DNA from: CAZBRS01 sp964494475 | GTDB taxonomy: Bacteria > Myxococcota_A > UBA9042 > CAZBRS01 | Direction: 5' to 3' | Assembly (NCBI GenBank): GCA_964494475.1 | Contig: CAZBRS010000089.1 | Span: 1 to 15,697, forward strand | DNA: 15,697 nt | Part shown: piece after piece, positions 1-7,495 of the stretch | Position numbering within the stretch: the stretch's first letter is position 1 | How the letters are laid out: each line of letters starts with the position of its first letter | The notes under the pieces: model-generated | Told to the model about the DNA's origin: nothing | The model's database searches: none | Seen by the model: the letters and a program-made list of their open reading frames with translations, nothing else | Made by a program: the position numbers and the translations under genes

Positions 1-1119
1 CTTCAACTCGTACCTGCGCGTCCCCAACCCGATGGCCTCGGCGTGCTCGAGCAGGCCCTGGTAGGCGTGGCCGTGCAGGTCGAGGAAGTGATCGCCGGTG
101 TGGGGCTTGGCCGCCAGCGCCGAGCCGGCCAGCACGGGCGCGGCGTTCAGGAGGTCGACGCTGGCCTGGTCGAGGGCCACGGGGTCGGTCGAGGCGAGGA
201 TTCCGAGGTCGGGCAGCATGGGCACGTCGCTGAAGCCGAAGCAGTCGCAGTCGGGGACGACGTCCATCAGCAGCGAGACGAACACGGTCCTGGCGCGCTT
301 GTTGGCGCAGGCGGCCCAGGCGTATTCGGCGGTCTTCTCGAGCAGGGGGGTCTGGGCGGTGTTCCAGGCGATGGGGATGGCCTCTTCGGGGCAGACCGTG
401 ACGCACTCGCCGCAACCGATGCACTTCTGCTCGTCGATCAGGGCGACCTTGGTCGCACCCTTGGCTCCCACGCCTTCGACGTAGGAGATGGCGTCGGCGG
501 GGCAGATGCGGTGGCAGCGTCGGCAGGCCGTGCAGAGGGCGGGGGTGACCTTGGGCTTCACGTCGGCGTGCAGCACGTGCTTGCCGGCCGAGGTGGCGCA
601 GCCCATCCCCAGGTTCTTGAGCGCGCCGCCGAAGCCGAAGAGCAGGTGCCCCTTCACGTGGCTGAGCACGACCAGGGCGTCGGCGTGGGCGATGCCCGAG
701 GCGATGGTGGCCACGTCGAAGTAGCGGCTGAAGGGGGTGGGTACGTCGACGTGGTCGTGGCCCTTCAAGCCGTCGGCCACGAGGACCGGGCAGCCCATGC
801 TCTCGGCGGTGAAGCCGTTGCGGGCGGCCGACGCCAGGTTGTCGACGGCGTCGTGGCGCGCGCCCCGGTAGAGCACGTTGGTGTCGGTGACGAAGGGCCG
901 GCCGCCGGCGGCGCGGATGGCGTCGGTCACGGTGCGCGCGTAGGTGGGGCGCAGGTAGGCGGTGTTGCCGGCCTCGCCCCAGTGCAGCTTGAGCGCCACC
1001 AGATCGCGGGGGCCGACGATGGACGGCAGGCCCACGGCCTTCAGCAGCTTCTCGAGGTTCTGGATGGCGCCGGCGCCGTTCTTGGGGCGCGCGGGCGCGT
1101 GAAAGACCGTCCCGCTCAC
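1..1119 (-). CDS. DUF362 domain / 2x[4Fe-4S] ferredoxin protein, C-terminus cut by window edge
   Basis: I translated the reverse strand by hand: 373 codons are open with no stop before position 1, so only the last few residues should be missing (family members are about 370 aa). Start is GTG at 1119-1117, overlapping the TGA of the upstream repeat-lipoprotein gene. The N-terminal half has the DUF362 signatures KLHWGEAGNTAYLRP, FVTDTNVLYRGAR, VLSHVKGHLLFGFGGALKN and LGMGC. Two ferredoxin cysteine clusters follow: CTACRRCHRICP and CIGCGECVTVCP, each able to hold a [4Fe-4S] cluster. The C-terminal part has PDCDCFGFSDVPMLPDLGI and STDPVALDQASVDL, both typical. No signal peptide or membrane segment is seen, so it is probably cytoplasmic. 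The family is widespread and its reaction is not established; an electron-transfer role is inferred from the clusters only. Family assignment is secure, function is not. Confidence 0.93.
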   Translation of the reverse strand, partial: MSGTVFHAPARPKNGAGAIQNLEKLLKAVGLPSIVGPRDLVALKLHWGEAGNTAYLRPTYARTVTDAIRAAGGRPFVTDTNVLYRGARHDAVDNLASAARNGFTAESMGCPVLVADGLKGHDHVDVPTPFSRYFDVATIASGIAHADALVVLSHVKGHLLFGFGGALKNLGMGCATSAGKHVLHADVKPKVTPALCTACRRCHRICPADAISYVEGVGAKGATKVALIDEQKCIGCGECVTVCPEEAIPIAWNTAQTPLLEKTAEYAWAACANKRARTVFVSLLMDVVPDCDCFGFSDVPMLPDLGILASTDPVALDQASVDLLNAAPVLAGSALAAKPHTGDHFLDLHGHAYQGLLEHAEAIGLGTRRYELK

Positions 1120-3695
1120 TCGATCGTCCATTCGTGCACCTCGTTGATGCGGCAGGCCAGCTTGCGGGCGTGGGTGGTCGTGTCGGCCGACGTGGCCGAG
1201 AGCTCGACCGTGGCGTGGGCGCAGGCCTCTTCGAACTCGAGGGTAGCGCCCGGCGCGACGGTGTCGACGCGCCGGCCCGCGAAGGCCAGCGTCACCGGCG
1301 CGGCCAGGCGGTTGGTCACGCGGAAGCGCGCGTCGAGCGAGTCGACGGCCAGATCCCAGGTGCGCCCGGCGCTGAGGGTGAGCCACTGCCGCCAGGTCTT
1401 CAGGGTGGTCGCGCCGCGCAGGATGAGCGCCTCCTTGCCCGCCGGCGCCGAGAAGCGCTTGGTGGCGCCGGCCGGTACGCTGCCGAGCGCGCGCCCGCCC
1501 ACGTCGACGACCAGCGCCTCGGCGGTGCGGTTCGTGACGGCCAGCACCCCGCGCGTGCCCTCGATGGCCCAGCGCGTGTCGCGGGTGGCCGAGACGTCGA
1601 GCTCGGCCTCGACGCGCGTGTCGCTGCGGGCCCCGACGCCCACGAAGCGGTGCTTGCCGGGCATCACCTTGTCGAGCACGCGCGCCTCGCCGGGGTCGAG
1701 CCGGGTCCACACCTGGCCGTCGATCTCGAGCCGCACGGCCTCGCCCAGACCGTTCTCGACGAGCACGCGCGCGTAGGAACGCTCGAGCTCCCAGTGCGCC
1801 AGGCCGCCCGGCTGCAGGAAGGGCGCGTGGCGCAGCACCTGGCCGCTGCCCTCCAGCTTGGCCACCACGCCCACGCGTCCGGCGCGCACGTCGCGGAGCA
1901 CCACCGACCCGCCGGCCGGGATTACGCCCGCCGCCTGCTGGTTGACCTGCAGGCTGGCCGGCTCGGCGGTGCGGTTGAAGACCTGGAGGGTCCCCTGGGG
2001 TTTGGAGAGCACCCACGGGTCGAGGGCGCCCGCGCGCAGGTCGACGGCGTGGGTGTAGCTGAGGCCCGTGTTGACGCCCACCAGCGTGAGCCGGTGGCGG
2101 CCGGGCGCCAGGGTGAAGCGGGCGACCTCGCCGGGGCCCACGCTCTCGTGCTGGCCCGACAGCTCGGGCGAGGCCCGCAGGCGCTCGCCCGAGTCGTTCT
2201 GCACGCTCACGACGCCCTCTTCGCGGCGAATCTCCCAGGTCAGGGTCGGATCGTCGCGGGCGTCGAGGTTCTTGCGCAGCACGCGCTCGGTGCGGAGCCC
2301 CACGGCCTCGAGCAGCATGGCGCCGCCCGGCACGTCGTCGAGGTGGCGCACGGCCCCCGCGTCGACCTCGGCGAGCCAGGTGGCGTCGCGGTAGACGCGC
2401 ACGCCCTCGTCGAGGGTGTTCTTCAGGCTGAGGCGTACGCCGCCCGCGGGCACGACGAAGAGCGCGCGGGCGCCGGCCGAGACCTCGAGCGAGCCGCGAA
2501 TCCGGGCGCCCGACTTCGAGCCCACCGCTTCGACGGCGTGCGCGCCTGCGCGCACGGTGGCGAGGTCGACCCCGCGGAAGGGCGGCAGCATGGCGACCTC
2601 GAGGCCGTCGAGGCTGAGGCGCTGGCGCTCGGACGAGTCGTTGCGGAGGGTCACGAGGCCGTAGCGCGCGTCGAGCTCCCAGGTGACCGATTCGCCCTGC
2701 TCGAGGGTCACGTCGCCGGCCATGAGCTGGCCGGTCAGGCGGCCGCTGGCCTCGAGGCGATGGCGGCCCGGCGGCACGTCGTCGACCACCGTGGTGTGTC
2801 CGGCGGGGACCGTGGCCACGAGCGCGCCGTCCTTGCGCAGCTCGATCTCCTCGGCGGTGCCGTTCTTCACGCGGAGGGACCCCGGCGTGCCGGCCAGGCT
2901 CACCTCGCGGATCTCGTCGGCGTGCAGCACCACCTGCACGCGGTGGCGCCGGAACGTCTTCAGCCCGGTGGCCTCGAGATCGAGTCGGCCCGCCAGCAGG
3001 TCGGGGACGCGGAGCGACGTGCCCGGCGCGACCACGCCGGCGCTGATCCCCTCGATCGAGACCGCGAGATCCTCGTCGAGGCCGTTGGCCAGGATCAGGT
3101 CTCCGGTGGGGACGTCGAGCTCGACGCGCGTCAACTGCGCCGGCTCGACCACCACGTCGAAGCGCGCGAGCACGACGCCCTCGGGGTCGGTGGCCAACAG
3201 CGCGTGCGCGCCGGCCATCTGGTCGTCGAAGCGACGCGTGCTCTTCTCGAACACGGTGCCGAGGCTCTCGCCGTCGAGGAAGATCGCGAGCGCCGAGGCG
3301 TGGGGGTTCGCGAGCTCGAGGCCGCCGATGCCCGAGTGGGGCACCAGGGGCGCGAGGGGTGTGACGGCGTTCAGCTCGACGAGCACGTCGCGACCGGGCT
3401 CCAGCACCACGCGGCGCGAGAGGCGGGCGCTGCCGTCGCGGGCGACCACGCTGACCTCGGAGGGGCCCGTCGGCAGGTGCGAGACCGATCGGACGCGCCC
3501 CGCGGGCGCGACCGCCAGCAGGTAGCCGTCGACGAAGACGTCGGCGGCCGACGTGGTGGCGTTCGACACGCGCAGTACGGCCGGCGAGGGGGCCGTCCCG
3601 ACCTGCGCCGACGCGCACGCCACCAGCAGGAGCGGCAGACCGATATGCTTGCAGAGGAACAGGCCCAGGTATCTGGCGATCGGGCTCGGCGGCAT
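1116..3695 (-). CDS. Lipoprotein built of eleven ~72-aa degenerate beta-type repeats
   Basis: 859 aa from the ATG at 3695; an in-frame TTG nine bases upstream (3704) is the alternative start, but its spacing to the G-rich stretch is poor. Residues 1-27 form a signal peptide ending in the lipobox LLVAC (lipid Cys27). The whole mature protein is repeats, starting near residues 40, 124, 198, 272, 346, 419, 494, 568, 641, 716 and 789. Each opens with a hydrophobic-x-hydrophobic-x-N-x-[ST/L] strand (VSNAT, LANGL, VKNGT, LRNDS, LKNTL, VQNDS, VFNRT, VENGL, VTNRT, VTNRL), has a VxPGxxxxLxxVxPGxHxLxAxG centre, and closes with a strand ending W-E-[LI] or similar. They recall PEGA-like or small beta-sandwich domains, but I do not recognise the family. 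No catalytic motif is apparent. It is predicted to be membrane-anchored and is translationally coupled to the DUF362 gene. A structural or binding role is inference. Confidence 0.88.
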   Translation of the reverse strand: MPPSPIARYLGLFLCKHIGLPLLLVACASAQVGTAPSPAVLRVSNATTSAADVFVDGYLLAVAPAGRVRSVSHLPTGPSEVSVVARDGSARLSRRVVLEPGRDVLVELNAVTPLAPLVPHSGIGGLELANPHASALAIFLDGESLGTVFEKSTRRFDDQMAGAHALLATDPEGVVLARFDVVVEPAQLTRVELDVPTGDLILANGLDEDLAVSIEGISAGVVAPGTSLRVPDLLAGRLDLEATGLKTFRRHRVQVVLHADEIREVSLAGTPGSLRVKNGTAEEIELRKDGALVATVPAGHTTVVDDVPPGRHRLEASGRLTGQLMAGDVTLEQGESVTWELDARYGLVTLRNDSSERQRLSLDGLEVAMLPPFRGVDLATVRAGAHAVEAVGSKSGARIRGSLEVSAGARALFVVPAGGVRLSLKNTLDEGVRVYRDATWLAEVDAGAVRHLDDVPGGAMLLEAVGLRTERVLRKNLDARDDPTLTWEIRREEGVVSVQNDSGERLRASPELSGQHESVGPGEVARFTLAPGRHRLTLVGVNTGLSYTHAVDLRAGALDPWVLSKPQGTLQVFNRTAEPASLQVNQQAAGVIPAGGSVVLRDVRAGRVGVVAKLEGSGQVLRHAPFLQPGGLAHWELERSYARVLVENGLGEAVRLEIDGQVWTRLDPGEARVLDKVMPGKHRFVGVGARSDTRVEAELDVSATRDTRWAIEGTRGVLAVTNRTAEALVVDVGGRALGSVPAGATKRFSAPAGKEALILRGATTLKTWRQWLTLSAGRTWDLAVDSLDARFRVTNRLAAPVTLAFAGRRVDTVAPGATLEFEEACAHATVELSATSADTTTHARKLACRINEVHEWTIE

Positions 3696-3861
3696 CGAAC
3701 GCAAAGGCCCCCCGAAGCACGGGCAATGAACGTGCGCGAAGCTTGGCGCGACCCGCGCGGCGCGTCAAGGCCTGCGTGGTCTCGCGACGGCGCGCCGAAC
3801 GGGAGGGGCCCATCCCGGCGGGCGGCCTTGCCCGGGCGCGCTCCCCATCGTAGGCTAGGAT

Positions 3862-3881
3862 TCTCGCGTCGCGGCGCGAGA
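3862..3881 (+). other. Leader hairpin upstream of the Cys-rich lipoprotein gene
   Basis: TCTCGCG at 3862-3868 and CGCGAGA at 3875-3881 form a perfect 7-bp inverted repeat with a six-base loop, ending 18 bases before the Shine-Dalgarno sequence of the 3910 gene. It could be a 5'-leader hairpin or an operator half-site pair. In DNA this GC-rich such repeats occur by chance, so confidence is low. Confidence 0.3.
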
Positions 3882-3909
3882 GTCCGAGGCCCTCTCTCCG
3901 GAGGTTCGC

Positions 3910-4455
3910 ATGCTTCGACCGGCCGTGCTCCTGTTCCTGGTGGCGCCGATCGCCTGCGGTGGCACCGACGGGGACGCCCCGGACGTGGGCGGCGGCGACC
4001 AGGCGGGCGACCTCGACGTGAAGGGGGCCTGCGACGCGTGGGACCCCTACGCCGAGTTGGATCCGGCGACCGCGGACCCCTGCGACCCCGAGCACGACGA
4101 CTGGCGCGACTGCGCGACCAGCGGCGCGAGCGGGCAGCAGCGCTGCGTCTACCTGACGACCGGCGAGGACACGGGGGTGTACCGCTGGGGCCTGTGCGAC
4201 GAGGCGTGCGCCGTGGCCTCGGTGGGTACGACGCGCGCGTGCGACGTGAACGGCGCCCCGGGTCTCCACTATTGCAGCGAGGTCTACGGCGCCCCGACGC
4301 CTCTCTGGCGGGCCTGCCTGTTGCCCGCGTGCCTCGCGTGCACGCCCGGCGAGACCAGGCTCTGCGGGCCGGGCACGAACTACCCCGACACCCTCATGCC
4401 GTGCATCCTCTCCGACGGCGTGCCCCAGTGGTTCGCCGGTGACTGCACCACGTGA
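3910..4455 (+). CDS. Small cysteine-rich lipoprotein with three Cys/Trp repeats
   Basis: 181 aa. GGAGG at 3900-3904 lies five bases before the ATG. The N-terminus has a hydrophobic segment ending in APIACGG, giving lipid Cys16; Pro at -3 makes the lipobox imperfect. An Asp/Gly-rich linker follows. From residue 68 onward I see three copies of a pattern of roughly C-x(10-12)-C-x(n)-W-x(2-4)-C: C68/C79/W93/C96, C111/C122/W133/C136 and C152/C165/W174/C179, with extra cysteines at 100, 141 and 144. The even spacing suggests disulfide-stabilised repeats outside the cytoplasm. Similar Cys-rich secreted repeats are common in Myxococcota lipoproteins; no function is known to me. It is divergent from the eleven-repeat lipoprotein (205-bp gap, where I see only a 7-bp inverted repeat at 3862-3881) and converges on the DUF4395 gene. 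Confidence 0.85.
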   Translation: MLRPAVLLFLVAPIACGGTDGDAPDVGGGDQAGDLDVKGACDAWDPYAELDPATADPCDPEHDDWRDCATSGASGQQRCVYLTTGEDTGVYRWGLCDEACAVASVGTTRACDVNGAPGLHYCSEVYGAPTPLWRACLLPACLACTPGETRLCGPGTNYPDTLMPCILSDGVPQWFAGDCTT

Positions 4456-4469
4456 GCGAGGTCGCTCAC
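4452..4469. terminator. 18-bp palindrome across both convergent stop codons
   Basis: GTGAGCGA (4452-4459) and TCGCTCAC (4462-4469) are exact inverse complements separated by GG. The stop codon of the + gene (4453-4455) and that of the - gene (4466-4468) both lie inside the arms. It could act as a compact bidirectional terminator or a transcript-end stabiliser for the two convergent genes, but there is no T-run on either side, so intrinsic termination is uncertain. Confidence 0.45.
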
Positions 4470-5002
4470 TCGGTCGGGCACGAGTCGCCCATGCAGTTGG
4501 GGCGCACCGCGGGCTTCTTCACGAGCCCGAGGCGGAGGGCCAGGAAGTAGAGTTGGCACCCGACGCAGACGCCGAAGGCCGTCTCGAGGTACAGGAAGAG
4601 CAGGCAGATCAGGCAGAGCATGCAGACGGGCTCGAACCACGTCGCGTCGTCGACCAGCAGGAGCGACATCGCGAAGATCGCGCTCGTGAGCGTCAGGCCG
4701 AGGCTCCACGCGAACCTCTTCTGGATGGCGCCGATGGGCAGGGGGCTCTGCCGGAACGTGGCCAGCCGGGCCACGATCACGGTCGGCGAGAGCTTGGGGT
4801 TCACGAAGAGGCCCACCGCGAAGTTCAGCACGAGGAAGCCCGACAGGTAGGGCAGCACGGCGTAGTCCTTGACGACGAAACCGAAGATGAAGGCGACGAT
4901 CCCGACCAGGAGCATGACGCCCGCGCTCCCGCGCATCACCCGCTCGTCGAGGATGGCGTAGCCGTGCTCCGGGCTGAACTCTCCGAAGGCGAACCTGCTC
5001 AT
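4466..5002 (-). CDS. DUF4395 family integral membrane protein
   Basis: 178 aa. Start ATG at 5002 is fixed by a strong AGGAGG (5008-5013 on the complement) five bases upstream. The protein matches the DUF4395 layout: a short N-terminal region with HGYAILDERVMRGSAG, then predicted membrane segments at about residues 23-44, 47-66, 97-116 and 124-141. The conserved features VNPKLSPTVIVARL, IQKRFAWSLGL and ETAFGVCVGCQLY are present. Cysteines are conspicuous near and after the last membrane segments: C127/C130/C133, C146-x2-C149 and C170/C175, so thiol chemistry or metal binding is possible, though unproven for the family. Family members often lie near sulfur or redox genes, but no such partner is adjacent here. 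It is divergent from the propeller lipoprotein gene and convergent with the 3910 gene. Confidence 0.9.
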   Translation of the reverse strand: MSRFAFGEFSPEHGYAILDERVMRGSAGVMLLVGIVAFIFGFVVKDYAVLPYLSGFLVLNFAVGLFVNPKLSPTVIVARLATFRQSPLPIGAIQKRFAWSLGLTLTSAIFAMSLLLVDDATWFEPVCMLCLICLLFLYLETAFGVCVGCQLYFLALRLGLVKKPAVRPNCMGDSCPTE

Positions 5003-5083
5003 CCGGGCCTCCTGCTCCCCTGCGCCGTCCGGCGCCGTGACACGGACAGTAGCAGCGCCGGGGCCCCGGGGGAAGACCCCACC

Positions 5084-5112
5084 TTGAACCCCATCGTCGC
5101 GGGGAGTATTCA
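5084..5112 (+). promoter_or_regulatory. Candidate sigma70-like promoter for the propeller lipoprotein
   Basis: TTGAAC (5084-5089) and TATTCA (5107-5112) are separated by exactly 17 bases, with about 47 bases from the -10 to the ATG at 5160. The match to consensus is partial (4/6 and 3/6), but the spacing is ideal and the site is AT-rich in a GC-rich background. It is read from sequence only. Confidence 0.35.
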
Positions 5113-5122
5113 GGGAGTATTC
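5102..5122. repeat. Direct repeat GGGAGTATTC x2, 11-bp period, operator-like
   Basis: Exact 10-bp copies at 5102-5111 and 5113-5122, separated by one base, so both lie on the same helical face. The first copy contains the candidate -10 hexamer of the downstream gene. Tandem half-sites with an 11-bp period are typical of response-regulator or activator binding sites. The regulator is unknown. Confidence 0.45.
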
Positions 5123-5159
5123 GAGCGGCGTTCAACCAAGCCGAGGCGAGGAGGCGAAC

Positions 5160-6386
5160 ATGCGTCTCGATGGGATCCTGGCGTCCTTCTTCGTCGGCTG
5201 CGTGATGACGATCGCCTGCGGTGAGGGCGGGAAGAAGACCCAGTCGTGCGACACCGACCAGCAGTGCAGCGACGGTGTCTGCTACGAGAACGAGTGTTAC
5301 ACGGTCTGCGAGACCTGGCGCGATTGTGCGCAGGACCAGCTCTGCGAGACGAAGGCGCGCGACGACGGCAGCAGCGTGGACGTGTGCGTGGCCTCCGAGC
5401 TCTCGCCGGAGTCGACAGCAGAGGTGAGGGAAGAGAGCTCCGACCTCCCCCCGTGGCAGGCCACCTCGACGCTCCCGGTGGCGCGCCTGCACGCCGTCGC
5501 CGCGGCCCCGGGCAACGGCTACCTCTACGTCTCCAACGGCTACGTCGACTCCTCGGCCTGCGCCGTCGGCACGGCAGACGGGCGCACCTTCTTCGCGAAG
5601 CAGAACGCCGACGGGTCGCTCGGCGCCTGGACCGAGACGGCCGTCGGACCGGCGGGCTTCTGGCGCTCCATCGCCGGCCACGCCGAGGCGAACGGGTTCA
5701 TCTACGTGGCCGGAGGCGCCAACAACGGCCCCGCGTGGGACGGCAGCGTCTGGTTCACCAAGCCCAACGCCGACGGGACGATCTCCTCGTGGACCCTGGC
5801 GAGCAATCCGATCGGCGCCTGGATCGGGTCGGCGCCGATCATGGCCGCGAGCGACGGCGTGCTCTACGTCGGGGCCGGCTTCAACGCGTTCGCGACCCCG
5901 CAGAACTCGACCCTCCTGGTCAGCGCGACCCTCGACGCCTCGACGGGACAACCCGGCGCCTGGACGCAGCTGGGCGCGCTCCCCGCGGGAGCCTCCAACG
6001 GGCAGCTCGTCTTCGCGGGCGACCACGCCTACCTCCTGCTGGGCGCGAGCGACGAGGTGTACCTCGCGAAGCGCGACGCCCTGGCCGATCCCTCCCCTTG
6101 GCAGCTCTCGGCCACCGCGCTCCCCGCGACGCCGGCGTACCCCAACGTCCACGTCGTCGGCGGCGACCTGATGCTGGCGCTCGGCGGGACCACCGACATC
6201 TTCGTGAGCACGCTGCAGTCCGACGGAGCGCTCGGGCCGTGGAGCGTGAGCTCCCGAGCGCCCGTTCCGGTGATCGTCGGATACCAGGGGATCGTGGCGA
6301 ACGGGTTCTACTACATCATCGGCAACGACGACTGCGAGGCCACCGAGGCCCAGGCGACCGCGACGTACTTCCTGCCCCTCCCGTGA
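5160..6386 (+). CDS. Lipoprotein with eight-Cys head and six-fold kelch-like propeller repeats
   Basis: 408 aa; AGGAGG at 5149-5154 precedes the ATG by five bases. The signal peptide ends in TIACGEG (lipid Cys20 likely; Cys14 is a less likely alternative). Residues 30-76 hold eight cysteines (30, 36, 41, 46, 50, 56, 62, 76) in a compact Cx5C/Cx4C-type pattern, probably four disulfides. From about residue 95 there are six repeats, each with a Trp (W99, W157, W211, W268, W314, W361) followed by a segment ending in a hydrophobic [YF]-[IVL]-x-[GN]-G strand such as FIYVAGG, VLYVGAG or FYYIIGN. Before several Trp there is an NADGS/NADGT/QSDGA turn. This fits a six-bladed beta-propeller of kelch type on a disulfide-rich stalk. 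No catalytic residues are evident; a binding role outside the cell is inferred. It converges on the PKD-like lipoprotein gene. Confidence 0.88.
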   Translation: MRLDGILASFFVGCVMTIACGEGGKKTQSCDTDQQCSDGVCYENECYTVCETWRDCAQDQLCETKARDDGSSVDVCVASELSPESTAEVREESSDLPPWQATSTLPVARLHAVAAAPGNGYLYVSNGYVDSSACAVGTADGRTFFAKQNADGSLGAWTETAVGPAGFWRSIAGHAEANGFIYVAGGANNGPAWDGSVWFTKPNADGTISSWTLASNPIGAWIGSAPIMAASDGVLYVGAGFNAFATPQNSTLLVSATLDASTGQPGAWTQLGALPAGASNGQLVFAGDHAYLLLGASDEVYLAKRDALADPSPWQLSATALPATPAYPNVHVVGGDLMLALGGTTDIFVSTLQSDGALGPWSVSSRAPVPVIVGYQGIVANGFYYIIGNDDCEATEAQATATYFLPLP

Positions 6387-6423
6387 CCGGCGGGCCGCCG
6401 GGTCGTCGCGATCGTCCCGCCGG
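6387..6423. terminator. GC-rich inverted repeats between convergent lipoprotein genes
   Basis: In the 49-bp gap between the convergent stop codons, CCGGCGGG (6387-6394) is repeated as its inverse complement at 6416-6423. The left arm also folds locally: CCGGCGG and CCGCCGG flank one base within 6387-6401. The position suits a bidirectional terminator, but there is no clear T-run, and G/C-rich inverted repeats arise easily at this base composition. Confidence 0.35.
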
Positions 6424-6435
6424 ACTTCGGGACCT

Positions 6436-7491
6436 CTACGGCCGCACGAAGCCCGGGACCGGGTATTCGGGCGTGATCTGCAAGGCGCCGGTGGCCCCCT
6501 GGACCAGGCTTACGGTGCTCGGCCACTCGATCGTGGCCGCGTCCCACAGGTCGCCTTTTTGCAGTTCGACGTCAGGGATCTCGAAGACCAGCGTCGAGTA
6601 CACGTAAACGCGCACCGTGGCGAACGAGGGTCCGAAGTTGTGATCGTCCCAGCAGTGCACGCCCACGCGGTAGGTGACGGGCCCCGACGGCTCGCCCTGC
6701 GGCACGTGGAGGTTCAGGTTCTCGGGGCCCCAGCCGTCGGTGTCGTCGCGGTCCAGCGAGGGGTCGTCGTCGACGTTCGGGTCCATCGAGCCCCAGTCAG
6801 GGGCGCGGTTGAACCAGTAGCAGTCGTAGGGGGCATCGAACCAGGGCGCGCGGACCTCGTCTCCGGCCGCGCCGGTCGCGCTCGCGTACGGATGGGCGAA
6901 GTGCAGGTCGAGGTCGGAGCCTGCGGCGGGTCCTTCGTCGGTCACGCTCACGTCGCCGGGGGTCGACCAGAACAGCTCGACGTGGATCGCCGCGTCCGGG
7001 ATCACGGCCACCTGCACGTCGGCCGGCTCGCAGCTCTCGTGCCCGGCGGCGTCCCAGACGCGCAGGCGAAACGTGTAGAGGCCGGCCAGGTTGGCCTCGA
7101 AGGTCGGGTCGGCGGCGGCGGGGCTCGGGACGAACACGCTGACCGAGCCCGCGACCGCATCGACGGTCCATTGGTAGGCGACGATCTCGCCCACGGCGGA
7201 GTGGGAGCGACCGCCGTGCAGGTGCAGCAGGGTCTGCGGGATCACCTGCGTGTCTTCGTCGAGTTGGATAACGGCCAGCGGGCACGCGTTCGGGGCGGGG
7301 GCGTCGTCGGGCAACTCCCCGGCCTCGTCGATCATCGCGTCGTCGGGGGCCGCGTCGGTCCAGGCGTCCGGCGCCTCTGTCACTTCGGCCGGTTGGCTCG
7401 CCCAGGCCGCCTGGCCTTGGCACGCGCCGAGCGCGCCGAGCCCCAGCGCCGCCAACCCGACCGCGATCACGGAGCTCCGCGAAGCGTACAT
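6436..7491 (-). CDS. Lipoprotein with PKD-like and YfaP/DUF2135-like domains
   Basis: 351 aa from the ATG at 7491, chosen because a signal peptide with lipobox LGAC (lipid Cys24) starts there and GGAGG lies five bases upstream; the open frame continues upstream but without homology. After an Asp/Ala/Pro-rich linker (about 30-68), residues 69-165 look PKD-like: a Cys, strands, IVAYQWTVD, GLYTFRLRVWDAAGHESC and VQVAV. Residues 168-300 resemble the YfaP-type secreted module: HVELFWSTPGDVSVT, DLDLHFAHP, a Trp/Cys-rich segment DCYWFNRAPDWG, the acidic DDDPSLDRDDTDGWGPENL, and YRVGVHCWDD. The acidic stretch may bind calcium (inference). Predicted outer-membrane or surface lipoprotein, no enzyme motif seen. 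It lies downstream of the GxGYxYP gene on the same strand, with a 122-bp gap that has its own leader hairpin. Confidence 0.87.
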   Translation of the reverse strand: MYASRSSVIAVGLAALGLGALGACQGQAAWASQPAEVTEAPDAWTDAAPDDAMIDEAGELPDDAPAPNACPLAVIQLDEDTQVIPQTLLHLHGGRSHSAVGEIVAYQWTVDAVAGSVSVFVPSPAAADPTFEANLAGLYTFRLRVWDAAGHESCEPADVQVAVIPDAAIHVELFWSTPGDVSVTDEGPAAGSDLDLHFAHPYASATGAAGDEVRAPWFDAPYDCYWFNRAPDWGSMDPNVDDDPSLDRDDTDGWGPENLNLHVPQGEPSGPVTYRVGVHCWDDHNFGPSFATVRVYVYSTLVFEIPDVELQKGDLWDAATIEWPSTVSLVQGATGALQITPEYPVPGFVRP

Positions 7492-7495
7492 GCAC

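Noticed and set aside
43..1776. 577-codon open frame on the + strand
   Set aside because: Antisense to the DUF362 gene and the end of the repeat lipoprotein; the - strand carries both ferredoxin cysteine clusters.
1134..4442. Very long open frame on the + strand (over 1000 codons)
   Set aside because: It lies antisense to the repeat lipoprotein, has low-complexity Arg/Ala/Gly/Val/His composition, no ribosome site and no domain. It is a by-product of strong third-position GC bias.
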